DNA of 21,679 bases, taken from NCBI GenBank assembly GCA_011763485.2, contig JAANSK020266161.1, positions 1 to 21,679 on the forward strand, given 5' to 3'. The translations under genes were made by a program, and so were the position numbers. Position 1 is the first letter of the stretch, and each line of letters opens with the position of its first letter. This stretch comes from Isoetes engelmannii. Taxonomy: Eukaryota > Streptophyta > Lycopodiopsida > Isoetales > Isoetaceae. The notes under the pieces are model-generated. The model saw nothing but the letters and a program-made list of their open reading frames with translations. It was not told the origin of the DNA and did not search any database. Below, in pieces: positions 1 through 9,919 of this stretch.

Positions 1-83
1 TTTTTCCGGCAGCCAAAACCCTTGAAATCATAGGGAATCAAATTAAGAAAAAATTCCAAAAAGTTTTCGGCACGCCGGAAAAA
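1..83. repeat. Inverted repeat TTTTTCCGGC, 1-10 with 74-83
   Basis: TTTTTCCGGC at 1-10 and its exact complement GCCGGAAAAA at 74-83. The match continues inward imperfectly (GCC then AAAAC on both arms), so an 83-nt hairpin or the end pair of a small element is possible. The left end is cut by the window edge, so flanking duplications cannot be judged. Confidence 0.5.
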
Positions 84-2133
84 CCAAATTTAATAAATAG
101 ATACCATGTTGCCGTGTGCAAATGTTAGACAAACGAACAATAAAGAAAATGAACAAATGTATGACAAATGAACTCATTATAAAGATGTGAGCCAGTTGGA
201 AACTTAATCGCATGAAGGGGATGATAACAGTGTTATTTTAAGATAACAAATTCATAAACGAGCTGAGTAAGAAATGCTTATTTGAGTTGTATGATTTGAA
301 ACAAATTTCCAAAGATTCCAAAGAAACGTTACATATGTACAAATGTAGGGACAATACGATCATACATGGGATTTAGAACGATCCGGGTATCTCTGGATGG
401 ATATAAAATACATGTGGTCTGCGTGATGTGTTGAGGGTACTAGCAAGTATCTTGCAATGTACATAGACAGTGATCCATTTCCAAAGCTGTTATTGGACAA
501 TTGTGTGTACATCCAATTACTTAGGGAAGGTTAGTGAAAATTCATAGAGGGTAGAAAACCAAAAATGTTTTTTCCTATAGCAAAATTTTTTGTCTCCCTT
601 TTGCAATGGAATGTTTTATTAGGGAAGGTTAGTGGACAATCATAGAGTGTATAAAGGCAAATTTATTTCTTAAAAATTGAATTATATTTGTCTCCCTTTT
701 GCAATTGAAATGATGCATAATGCCAAAAGCATGTTTGCACCATAATGAAGTTACAGCAGTTCAATGATGACAAAAAGGCCCTGCCGGAGCCACAGCCATC
801 GAGAAAGGAAGCTCCAAGTCAAGAGACAATAAGAGACTGAGTGTTCAAAAATAGGAGGCTGCGGAGAGGGTGTCGAATTTTTTTTATCCCTTATCTCCAT
901 CCATTGAATCCAAATCTTATGGGTTTATTCCTCTTTATACTGCAATCATATCCCTACAAATGGTATATTCTAAGTATATAATCTTCTTTTTCTAAGAAAA
1001 TTACCTTAAATCCTAGCAACTACCTCAGTTACCTTTAGTAACTTTTTGGATACATGTGTAAAATTCCAGCATAATAGGTCCATCTCAAGCCTTTAAATAA
1101 AGTAACTCAACGTGCTCTACTAGAATTCCATTACTAAGAATTGAGATTGCTCTATAGAAAACATGCCATAGACCGAATGGAACGGCAAGAAGTCATTCTG
1201 CAAGGTTGTATAGCAAGAGTTACCGAAAAGATTTGCCCAGATCAGTAGATTACCGAAAAGCATGAAAAAGCATGAAAAGTACATTTTGCAAGGTTGGATT
1301 AGCAAGAATTAGCTAAAGGATTCAGCGAAATCAAGCCTAACATTAGTACGCTTGCAATAAGATTCCTCTGGATTCCTCTGCAATTTCATATTCTAAGTGT
1401 TTGCTGTGGTACATTGCATAGAGACACGGTCATGTATCTGTTTTATATCAGCACCCAATAATGCTGTACAACAAACCTTATGGTAGACGGGCTGGATTCG
1501 CATGTTGAAGCTACTCAAGCCCATTATAAGGCTACAAGTTTAACAAAGGGAATAATGGTTTAGATAAAAATAGAGGCATTGCAAACAACAAGTAGAAATC
1601 ATATGTCTTATCTTATTGCTAGTGCTACTCATGTGGATTTTTTTTTTACAAAAAGAACTTACAGTTCTTTTCATTCTGGTTTTGGTGATCTAATGCCCAC
1701 CAAATTCATGCTTTACAATCAGACAGTTTGCAGATCCTCCAACGTTCTGAGCTTCAAAAGCATCTATATTCATGAGAACTATAGACTTCTTTCAACACAT
1801 GCCTTACATCTTAAATACATAAGCTCTCTAAGCTTGAATATGAAATTTGACACTTAAAGATGGGCCAGGACCTACAAAAAATCATAACACTGTTCATAAT
1901 CCCAGCATTTAGACATTGGTAGTAATGTCCTAAAAGAAATATGACATGTATTAGAACATCAAGAAATGAGTACATATGTATACAAGTCTTTGTACTATTT
2001 AAGGTTTGTAAGAAGTGATGGTATATAGAAGTTGCAAAACATCCACACAGATGGAACCAGAACGATGAACAATTATTCGTTATACTGGAAGATGAGTAGT
2101 TGTTTTTCTAATAAATAGAATTTTTTTGTGAGT
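84..2133. other. AT-rich spacer without a recognisable gene
   Basis: Only short open frames are present (61 and 92 codons at most), with no family motif. Contents seen: the 98-bp duplication (521-712), a doubled GATTCCTCTG at 1361-1380, and a repeated 'attaccgaaaag' near 1215-1260. Nothing else was recognised. Confidence 0.6.
521..712. repeat. Degenerate tandem duplication, period about 98 bp
   Basis: ttagggaaggttagtg begins at 521 and again at 619. Each copy continues through a variant of 'catagag' and ends in tgtctcccttttgcaat. The copies have diverged clearly by eye, mostly in the middle, so this is an older duplication. Confidence 0.7.
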
Positions 2134-2322
2134 AAGATTCCCCTAGATTTCTAAAAATTATTTGAGAATTTTATTGAGAATCCTATAGATTCCCTAAATT
2201 CCTCAAGATTCTATGTAGATTTTGTTAGATTCAGTTACGTTCGATGGGTATTCCCAAACACTTAGAATCCTCTAGATTAGCAAAGATTCCCTTGAGATTC
2301 TATATGATTCTGTCGAGATTCG
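2134..2322 (+). repeat. AGATTC-rich degenerate array, copy 1
   Basis: AGATTC recurs about seven times in 190 bp with TAGATT, AGATTT and GAATCC variants between. Many units lie about 10-12 bp or a small multiple apart. The 13-mer agattcccctaga at 2135 recurs exactly in the second array at 3434 and 3464, so the two arrays are related. Confidence 0.7.
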
Positions 2323-2398
2323 CAAATATCAGTGCACCTCATATGACTATACAATGGGGGGGGTATGCAAGGAGGAACTTACTCTAATGGTCATAGAA

Positions 2399-2424
2399 TT
2401 TTATTTTATTTTATTTTATTTTAA
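2399..2424. repeat. (ATTTT)n microsatellite
   Basis: About five perfect TTTTA units just after a G run at 2355-2362. Ordinary slippage repeat. Confidence 0.85.
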
Positions 2425-2699
2425 GCAACGAAAGGACGAAAATGCGAAACGGATCACGTGCAAATGACTATTGGTAATAGCTACAACATTGCATTTGGGG
2501 ATGATTTCATGATGGGAATATTCCATCAGATTCTCAAAAAGAAAGAAAAAAAATTAATTTCACTTTCCATAGGGATTCGTTAAAAATGCATCAAAAGTGA
2601 TTATATTGTGTATTGTCTTCCTTCCCTGTCTAATTTTCATTCCTAACACAAAGAGATAAAGGAATACCATGATAGGATGCTTAAACTGTCTAATGTGCC

Positions 2700-3380
2700 A
2701 CAGACGATTTACTACTGGAGCAGGAGCCAAAAACATCCCTGGTCGTTCTGAGCTACACCACAACATAGAAAATGAACTGCCATAAAAAGTTCATCAATTG
2801 CCTTCTAGAAATTTCGATTTTTTCACCTTCCTCGCACCTTAAAGGCATCCCTTAAAAACAACATGAGATCTTATATATATTTCTAGGCTGCTTCAAGATT
2901 TCTTCCCTAGAGGTCATAATGTGATGATAAAATTCAATAGGACGAAGACCAGCCAAGAGAGAACTTCTGATTAGTCCTTGCCATTTATAAAGCTCGCTTG
3001 TTTCAAGAAAATTTAACACCAGAGCTGTAGACTCTAAGATCATTCTCGTTATGGACAGCGATTAATTCTTTACCACGGTGAAGCTGAAGGCCAAGACAGC
3101 CAATGTGCTCTCGTATCTTTGCAAGAGACCCTTTGCTTCCTGCATTCAGGATCAAAAGAAGAGGGCTTCTACGGTCCGGGTATTTCACAACAGTTGTTTC
3201 AACTTCTAGAGAGCACGTCTTGTTTGACATTTTACCTTCTCAGTTATCTCACCTGTCCCGTGACACAAATGGGAGTATGCATCTAGACCACAGTCATGCA
3301 GGTTCAAGCTAAATCCATTGCCTGATAGCCATCCAATGACCATCTTGAAATAAGAATTCAGGTGTTGCATTGCAGAGTGG
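2700..3380 (-). pseudogene. Decayed fragment of an RNA polymerase IV largest subunit (NRPD1-like)
   Basis: Three minus-strand frames follow one another in the order of the largest-subunit core. First (from about 3380) KMVIGWLSGNGFSLNLHD, resembling the pre-bridge-helix segment of NRPD1 (QWLLMRGLSVSLADLY). Second (3230-3040) SPLLLILNAGSKGSL and IGCLGLQ, the bridge-helix region (NRPD1 AGSKGNIGKLVQHS and IGLQ; Pol II SGAKGS). Third (3043-2764) GLIRSSLLAGLRPIEFYHHI then MTSREEIL, matching ENSFLTGLNPLECFVHSVTS in NRPD1 and [20 protein letters not shown] in Pol II, and then ISRRQLMNF (Pol II IQRRLIKS). Frames change near 3200-3230 and near 3010-3050, and an in-frame TAA lies at 2852-2854. The catalytic aspartate triad of the subunit is not in the window. 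The resemblance to Pol IV over Pol V rests on TSRE and the RRLMFF-like segment. This is the host's own gene family, here a truncated relic. Confidence 0.68.
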
Positions 3381-3432
3381 TTGTACTATGAAGTACTGTA
3401 CAAATTGTCCCAGCAAAAGACACCTAGTGCAA

Positions 3433-3551
3433 AAGATTCCCCTAGATCTTTAAGATTGTACAAAGATTCCCCTAGATTTTCCAAGATTATTCAAAGATTC
3501 CTCCACATTCTTCAAGATTCTATTTATATTCTCCTAGATTCCCTTAGATCC
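3433..3551 (+). repeat. AGATTC-rich degenerate array, copy 2
   Basis: Five AGATTC units, with agattcccctaga starting at 3434 and again at 3464 (30 bp apart). It lies just past the upstream end of the Pol IV-like relic, in the same orientation as copy 1. A thinner third patch with the same flavour lies at about 4152-4225. Confidence 0.7.
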
Positions 3552-4369
3552 TATCATCATGTGTCAAACTAATAATACTTCATCCCACTTGGGAACCACT
3601 TGCCAATAACTTTCATACTTCTGCCCCCTACTTAGGCACCCATATGTGCATATGTCAACTTTAATCGGTGGCTATCCCCATAGAGTTCATTTAAATTGAT
3701 GGCATTTACACACCTCAAAATATATTGAAAGATTTTATCTAGCTTTTGAGTATGTCCACTACTGCGAATATAGTTTTCAAAAGCATTCGTCATTGGTATA
3801 GATATCACATGCCATTGTTAATATGTTGTACATGCTACGTCATATTTCCTCGATCGAAGTGCATTTTGTAGCTTTCGATTCGGCACAAATGCTGTAGTTA
3901 TAGTATTTGAAGAGATTCATATTAAACAAAACAGCTTGCGGGCTTATTTCATGAGTCGTTTTGGTGGGTTTATTTCATGAGTCATTTTCCTATATAAGCT
4001 AAAAACGTAACATTCAAAGAAAAGAGGACTTTACATATTAACTTTAAAGCCAAAGTCAAATATGTCAAAGTCAAATGTAAAGTCAAGCTCATATGTAGAC
4101 TGTTGGTAGTCGACCGTGTGAGCCAACGTAAAAAGTCAAAGTCAAGTTTTCCTAAGATTCCATACACACTTCCCTACATTTTCTAACATTCCAAGAGATT
4201 ACGTTACATTTCTTAAAGATTCATTCTTTGAGTTGTTTTTTTTTTTGTCACCAAATTGCTGCAAATTAGCTTTACGTTCCATGAGATTTGTTTGTGACCT
4301 TCCCTCTCCAACATTCCATTAAGACTCCTCACTTTTTCATAAAATTCAATGAAATTTCTTAATATCTAT

Positions 4370-4413
4370 GTCGTGGGAAGTCCCATATTGGAAGCTTGCT
4401 TCTAGCCCACGAC
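4370..4413. repeat. Stem GTCGTGGG ... CCCACGAC with LTR-like GGGAAGTCCCATATTGG
   Basis: Exact 8-bp arms at 4370-4377 and 4406-4413 with a 28-nt loop. The word gggaagtcccatattggaag resembles the start of many plant LTR and TRIM elements (GGGAAAAGTCCCACATCGG), so this may be a worn LTR or TRIM remnant. No second LTR, primer site or coding part was found, so the family call is tentative. Confidence 0.3.
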
Positions 4414-5275
4414 GGCAATGCGATTGCAACAATTTTGTTATTTGCAATGTGCCCCAATAAAAATGCAAGGTAAATGTGCTTGTTCCATCATATGCTATTT
4501 GTTGGGATCGTACCATTTTGTATGCAAAATACTATAACTTTCATAAAACTGTCCAGAAATAGGTGGCTATGTTCAGAATGCGATAACTTGACTTATACTT
4601 ACCGGAATTAGGTGATTCCAATTGTGTTGAAAACTAGACTTTCAGCTGTTTATTTTTCGACTTTGAATTGCAAAAATCAGAGCTATGTACAGGGGGAAAT
4701 GACCGTCCAAAATTGACCAAATTCCTTTCACAATTTTGCCATATCAGAGAAACTTTGGTATGATTCTAGCAAAAAGTGAGGCAAGAAGAGTCAAGTACCA
4801 GTTAGCTAGCTGCTAAATAAACTTGGACTGATAAACAGGTTATGTATGTGCAACGAAGTTTCAAATAACTGGTTATGTTGCACACTTCAGGTGATTCTGC
4901 GCACACATATTCTATGGCAGCAACGGTTAAAGGCAATTCCCTATAGATGTGCAATCCTTCTACATATTATATCTACGGAATCAATAAAACAAAGTAGATA
5001 AAATTGCAGACCAATCTTTATAATCAGGCTAGTCTTTAAAGATGTAGGAGATCTGGGAACTACATTGCCAATAGAACAGAGGCTGTTCTATAAAAATGAT
5101 GTGGGCTTTAGAATTTAAAAATCCCGAATGTGCATTATTGGAAGTTTGTAGAGAAACAGGCATGTTATCAACTGAGCTATCGGTTGTCCTGATTTATAGC
5201 AAGGCTCAATCAGGCTGGGTATTGATAGTGCATTGTCAATGAGAGCAGCATTGCCACAACACGGTGATGGAAATC

Positions 5276-5376
5276 ATTTGAAATTGATTTCTTCGAATGC
5301 CAATATGGCTTCTATGCCAATAAAAGCAAATAAAAGCAAAATTTGAAATTGATTTCTTCTATGCCAATAAAAGCAA
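5276..5376. repeat. Interleaved short duplication, period about 47-65 bp
   Basis: The 19-mer atttgaaattgatttcttc occurs at 5276 and 5341, and the 20-mer tctatgccaataaaagcaaa at 5311 and 5358. A doubled taaaagcaaa lies at 5321-5340. A nested slippage duplication with partial deletion explains it best. Confidence 0.7.
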
Positions 5377-5869
5377 AGGCAGAATAGAGATGTGGCAGAG
5401 ATTACCAAAGGAAGAATAGAAGAAGACTAACCGACCATTTGATCATTCTCATATAAAAATAGTGGACTCTTAGGATCACCCTTTTCAGTACTACTTCTTT
5501 CTGGTTGGTTTCATCGTCAAATCCTTTCTTTGAACTGGACATAGGTATATGCTACATGTAGATGCTTTCTACGAAACAGCTAAACCCAAATATGGGAAAT
5601 GAATAAGCATCTGAATCTTAGATAAATTTTCAACCAGAGTCTTGAACTAAAATGGTTGTATCCCGATGTCAATTTTTGCCAAGCCCATTGATTGTTTTCT
5701 TGTAGAGAAACCAATCTATTACTTACAAAATCCCATGGGAAGCTCATAAAACCTATACACAATTGTCTCTATACAACAGAGGACAATATATTAATGTCTA
5801 CATGGCAGAACTGTCAATATAAAGGACAGCAAAAGAACCATCTAAAAACAGAGGATGAATAGATGCTAG

Positions 5870-6560
5870 GTTCACATTTGACTGAAAATCAAAGCTAATA
5901 TCCTGGCTGTGCCTAAATATGAGAGACAACACACTAGGTTACATCTCCACTGTCGTGTATACAGGATGCCTCCATCCACAACTTCGGCTCTCTTGCACAC
6001 AATGACGGATGAAAATTTTCCTTTGCTTGCACAGAAAAGAGTGCAAATATGCTGTTCTTGCGAGGTATTTTGCAAAATCGTCAAAGCGTGAAAGAAAATC
6101 AATGGCAAGGATCACCTAATCTTTCTTGAAGAGTGCACGGCCAAACCCACGGTCTATCGGAACTGCTGCCTCTGTCGTCAAAATCGCTTGCATGGATCTT
6201 GAACTCCTGCTTAGCTGTGGCTCACCTCACTGAAGTCAATACATCTTCGAAATCGACCGCTGCGCAGCGCGAAAATTGGGCACTATCAAATCTCCGTTCA
6301 ATACGGATCACCAAGGCATATTCCTTGATTTCCTGCAATCTCAGCCATGTATCTCGCATATACCGAGCATATTCACCATTTCCTCCAACCAGGCATAGGG
6401 TATGCCCTTCGGGCAACCCAAAAAACAGAGTTGTGCTTCGCCACCACGCCTCCAGATTGGGGGGGTTCCTCCCCAGAAAATCCGGTCAGTGTTCTTAAAA
6501 TCCGATATGTCGGAACCCACTTCTTGGCAAAATACTTAAATACTTTGTTAGCGGCATGAA
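5870..6560 (-). other. Unrecognised exon-like block, probably a decayed coding relic
   Basis: This stretch is less AT-rich than its surroundings and gives several minus-strand open frames end to end: one ending VFKYFAKKWVPTYRIL near 6500, one of 64 codons at 6222-6416 (MPEGHTLCLVGGNGEYARY) and one of 78 codons at 5872-6108. I could not match any of them to a family. Stops and frame changes separate them, and no splice model joining them was convincing. It could be an old gene fragment, a captured exon or a transposon relic. Confidence 0.3.
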
Positions 6561-6562
6561 TC

Positions 6563-7610
6563 CGGTTAACATATTTTTAGTTGGAAATTTTTTTACGCTT
6601 CATTATATTTATAAAATATGTAAGTATAAAATACCCCCCTTTTTTTTAGATGTACTATATACTAAAGTATAATTACATATTCATCAATATTTAGACATAT
6701 TCAAGCCTAATTTAAAATTATTCATTTTTTCTAGAGTATTACTATTCAAGTCATAGTAGAGTAAATTATTGTTTACTTAGAGTGCTACTATTATAAAATA
6801 ATAGTTCCAATTTTTATTTTACTAAAGATATAGTATCTTGCTATTTACCTCAATTATAATAAACTATGTAAAAAATTATTTTTAAAACAAAAATTTTATC
6901 ATATAACTATTCAACCTAAAAGTTCCTTCAAAATATTTCTAGACGATAACAATTTAAACATATATAGTTATTTTATTATTTACATAGATTAAAAGATTAA
7001 GATTTAACAAGTAATAGTTTATAAATGATGGATAAAGCTTATGTATAATATAGACTTATGTGAATCATGGTACTTGCCAAAGTTTAAAAAATTGCCAAAA
7101 CTTTATTAATTTTAATGTTGTTATAAATTTATAAAATTCCAATCTTTTGAAAATTTTTCTCAAAAACCTTTTGTATGTTCTATTTTAAACTCGAACACTA
7201 TATATTGATATATGTTATTTATCATGATCTTTTCTAAGAGTGTATAAATTGTCAAATCTTCACAATAGTAATAAAATCATGATTGATCAAACTATTTCAA
7301 TTCATTTACAAATTATCCTTTTAGCCAAGTTCAAAAATGAAAAATTAAAAATTTGTATTTTCAAAATGGTCTACTTAAAAAGTAAATTCAAAATAAAGAT
7401 TACTTTAGAAACCATTTGTACGCATTGGTAATCATTATACTTTTACTTTAGACTTATATAATCAGAATCTATAAAGTTCATTAAAATTAGTTAAAAAAAA
7501 ACATGTAATTTCATAATGGTATATTTAAAGTCTTGTCTATTAATAATAAATAAGCCCAGGTTTTGTTGAATATGTCATTGTAAATGTATTTTTAGGAGGA
7601 AAAATTTATA
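6563..7610. other. Very AT-rich block without genes
   Basis: About 1 kb made largely of A and T, with many ATTTAA and TATAAT-type words and no frame over 63 codons. It starts sharply after the exon-like block at 5870-6560. It may be an old non-coding element or a matrix-attachment-like region; nothing in it fixes a function. Confidence 0.5.
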
Positions 7611-9110
7611 AGTTGCTCAATTTGAAGGAAAAAGATGTCGAAGGAAATAAAAAAGAAAAAGAAAAACGGAATAATTTAATATATTTCCGTGTAAAGTATT
7701 CGTATAAAGGCATTTTACCGGTAAGTTGTAACAGGTATAGGCAAGTTCCGGTTGATATTTCAAAAATCCGGTTAGGTTGCATAAACAACGGCAAAATTTT
7801 GGTTAAGTGAAATTCTAAATTAGAGGTCTATTCGCCACAATCTGCACAGATGTGATTTGCCACATCCTTCACAACTATGTTCCAAGTCTGAATGAACAAA
7901 GTCTTGTTTGGGTGGAAATCCCCTGTTTTTACTCGCTCTTCCTTCTATTTTTTCCTTTCACCAGAGCTGAATCTATCGGAGCTGAACCTGCATGGATTCG
8001 TCCAGAGACAGATCATTTTACCATACCGAAAATACATTGAAGCTCAAGCATTACTACTTTTACTTAGATTCAAGCCTTCTGATCAAAAGCTTCAAAAGGA
8101 TTTTGGGGAGGAACCAATTTTAGGGATGAACCAGTTTCAAGAAGAAATACAAACCATAGTCGTGATTCCTTCCTTTCGTCTCACATTTAGCAAGTTGTCT
8201 TCCGTCATGAGGAAGATATGAGGAAGAATGTATCGCAATTGTGCCATATGAGCAAATGTCTACCGCTGTGAGAAGAACATATTTGGGGCTTGTATACTTT
8301 GTGGGTATTTTAGGAGGAGCCTGCTGGATCCTCTTCCTTTTGCTTGTAAGGAACCACCTTCTTCTCCATTCTTTATGCCTTCCGATGCTTCCAACCCTTC
8401 AGAAGCATCGGCTATGCAATTATCCCAATATGCGCCATAACCAAGCAACAAGAAGAAAGGAAAAATCATCATAGACGCCATAGCTGGCACTCTGTACTCC
8501 AATATTCAAGTCTTAATGACAAAGCTCCAACTCAAACAGGCAGGATTCATGCAGGGGGGCTAGAGAATGGCTATGGCGTCGGATTATGAAGAAAAGACGA
8601 AGAGAAGGGAAAAAAGTCTCCAATCTATTGGACGACAACACTAATCTACAGCAGACAACCGTACAAACCAACTCCTAAGGGTCCCTAAGGCCCCATCCCC
8701 ATTATCGTCTGTCTCTATCTCGTTGCCTTTGCCATCTCAGCAAATTGAAGGCGCTCAAAGATAGGGCATTCCCATTGAAAGCCCTCCTAATTTTCCAGCT
8801 ACAGGAACATAAAAGGAGCAAGAGGACAAATAACTAGAACAAATAGCTAGAAGACAAAAAGATTTTGCTACCGAGGACAAATCCAGTTCTGAATTGGGGA
8901 ATTCAGAAGTGCTTTGGTACTTCTAAGTTGTCTCCACTTGCCACGAAGCAAAGGCAGGGCTTCGTAGCTTTGTAATGGGGATGTGCGCCCTAACGCAGAG
9001 GAAGGTTTGCCTTCAGGCAAAACAAAAAAAAAAGGGGGCAAAAAAAAAAGTGAAGTGGAGTCAATTCTAACTATGCCGCTAACAATAGCGACGAATTTGG
9101 ATCTCAAGCT
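7611..9110. other. Spacer with weak open frames
   Basis: Plus-strand frames of 109 codons (7892-8221) and 77 codons (8241-8474), and minus-strand frames of 80 (8260-8502) and 79 (8868-9107). None has a recognisable motif and plus and minus frames overlap, so none is called a gene. CCGGTTA-like words recur at 7720-7780, and two homopolymer-rich runs (a10g5 and a10) lie near 9020-9050. Confidence 0.45.
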
Positions 9111-9182
9111 CTTCTTGGTTGCTAGTCTTGTGAGATGCCATGGCCTTCTTGGTTGCTAGTCTACCTTTGTGAGATGCCATGG
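9111..9182. repeat. Tandem duplication, 34 and 38 bp
   Basis: cttcttggttgctagtct begins at 9111 and again at 9145, and both copies end in gtgagatgccatggc. The second copy has four extra bases (acct). Otherwise identical, so fairly recent. Confidence 0.85.
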
Positions 9183-9241
9183 CCTTCCCTAAGGATTAGA
9201 ATAGGTCTATGATGAAAGTTTTTTTTGGAGATTATGTACTA

Positions 9242-9409
9242 GGTAATTGATGGGCAGCGGGGTTTCATGCCCTGTAAAACCACAAGGTTGCCATGCCCTG
9301 TAAAACCACAAGGTGGCCAACAAGTGGCAGCATCAACAAGTTGCCAGCGAGTGTAGAGTTGCCAACGAGTGGTTTTACACGGTATACACCCCCCTATCCA
9401 TCAGTTACC
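9242..9409. mobile_element. MITE-like unit with about 41-bp terminal inverted repeats
   Basis: The left arm, 9242-9283, starts GGTAATTGATGGGCAG and ends TGTAAAACCAC. The complement of the right arm (9369-9409) starts GGTAACTGATGGATAG and also ends TGTAAAACCAC. The arms agree at roughly four of five positions with one gap. The 168-bp unit has no coding capacity, which suits a MITE. Flanks (ctacta-like left, aagcg right) show no clear target-site duplication, so superfamily cannot be set. Inside, a 26-bp word containing the arm's inner end is doubled (9266-9317) and gttgcca(g/a)cgagtg is doubled near 9341-9373. Confidence 0.5.
9266..9317. repeat. 26-bp tandem duplication inside the MITE-like unit
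   Basis: catgccctgtaaaaccacaa at 9266 and again at 9292, with one base different near the end (ggttgc, ggtggc). It doubles the inner end of the left inverted-repeat arm. Confidence 0.85.
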
Positions 9410-9575
9410 AAGCGTATTGCATCGTTGGGGTGCAATTACATTGAACATAGTAGCTTAAAATTAACAGTTTACATGAAATATTATTATTCCACGTTATAAT
9501 TTACATGTGATGATGGAGTAATTGCACCTAACCATGCATTAGGTAGTATCACTTAGAATACTTCACATTATGGGC

Positions 9576-9686
9576 TTTGAACGTAATAAACTACTAGTGC
9601 ATTCTTTGTCTTAAAACGTATGACTTGAATACGTCAACCTTTGAACATAATAAGCTACACCTCCATTCTTTGCCTTAAAATGTATG
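9576..9686. repeat. Degenerate 64-bp tandem duplication downstream of CRT3
   Basis: tttgaacgtaataaactac at 9576 and tttgaacataataagctac at 9640, each followed by cattcttt and a cttaaaa-(a/t)gtatg variant. It lies about 230 bp past the CRT3 stop, possibly in the terminator region. Confidence 0.75.
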
Positions 9687-9919
9687 CTATGGGACACTTA
9701 TTGGGGTATTCCACTTCTTTCATAACCATCGATGATAACTTTAGCTAATAGGTCACGAGTGTGTGTATATCCAATTAAACTAAAAGTTGAACCTGAAAAC
9801 AAAGAGAAAAAAGTGTATTCAATATGTACTAGGTAATATGCACGAAAGGCTATCCCAAGAATAAGCACCACCCTAATGTAGACTTTGAAGTACCAAAGTA
9901 CCAAACCTCAGTTCAAATC

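Larger units (their letters stand above)
3552..5869. other. Spacer with small duplications, no gene seen
   Basis: No frame over 63 codons and no protein motif. It holds a thin AGATTC patch (about 4152-4225), the stem at 4370-4413, repeated 'gtcaaagtcaa' words near 4055-4145, and a duplicated pair of words at 5276-5376 (atttgaaattgatttcttc at 5276 and 5341; tctatgccaataaaagcaaa at 5311 and 5358). Confidence 0.55.

Noticed and set aside
7892-8221. 109-codon plus-strand open frame as a gene
   Set aside because: No family motif, overlaps another frame, and the following frames are broken. Length alone is weak evidence in plant spacer DNA.
8868-9107. 79-codon minus-strand frame with a hydrophobic stretch
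   Set aside because: The hydrophobic part comes from translating homopolymer runs; no signal or partner supports it.
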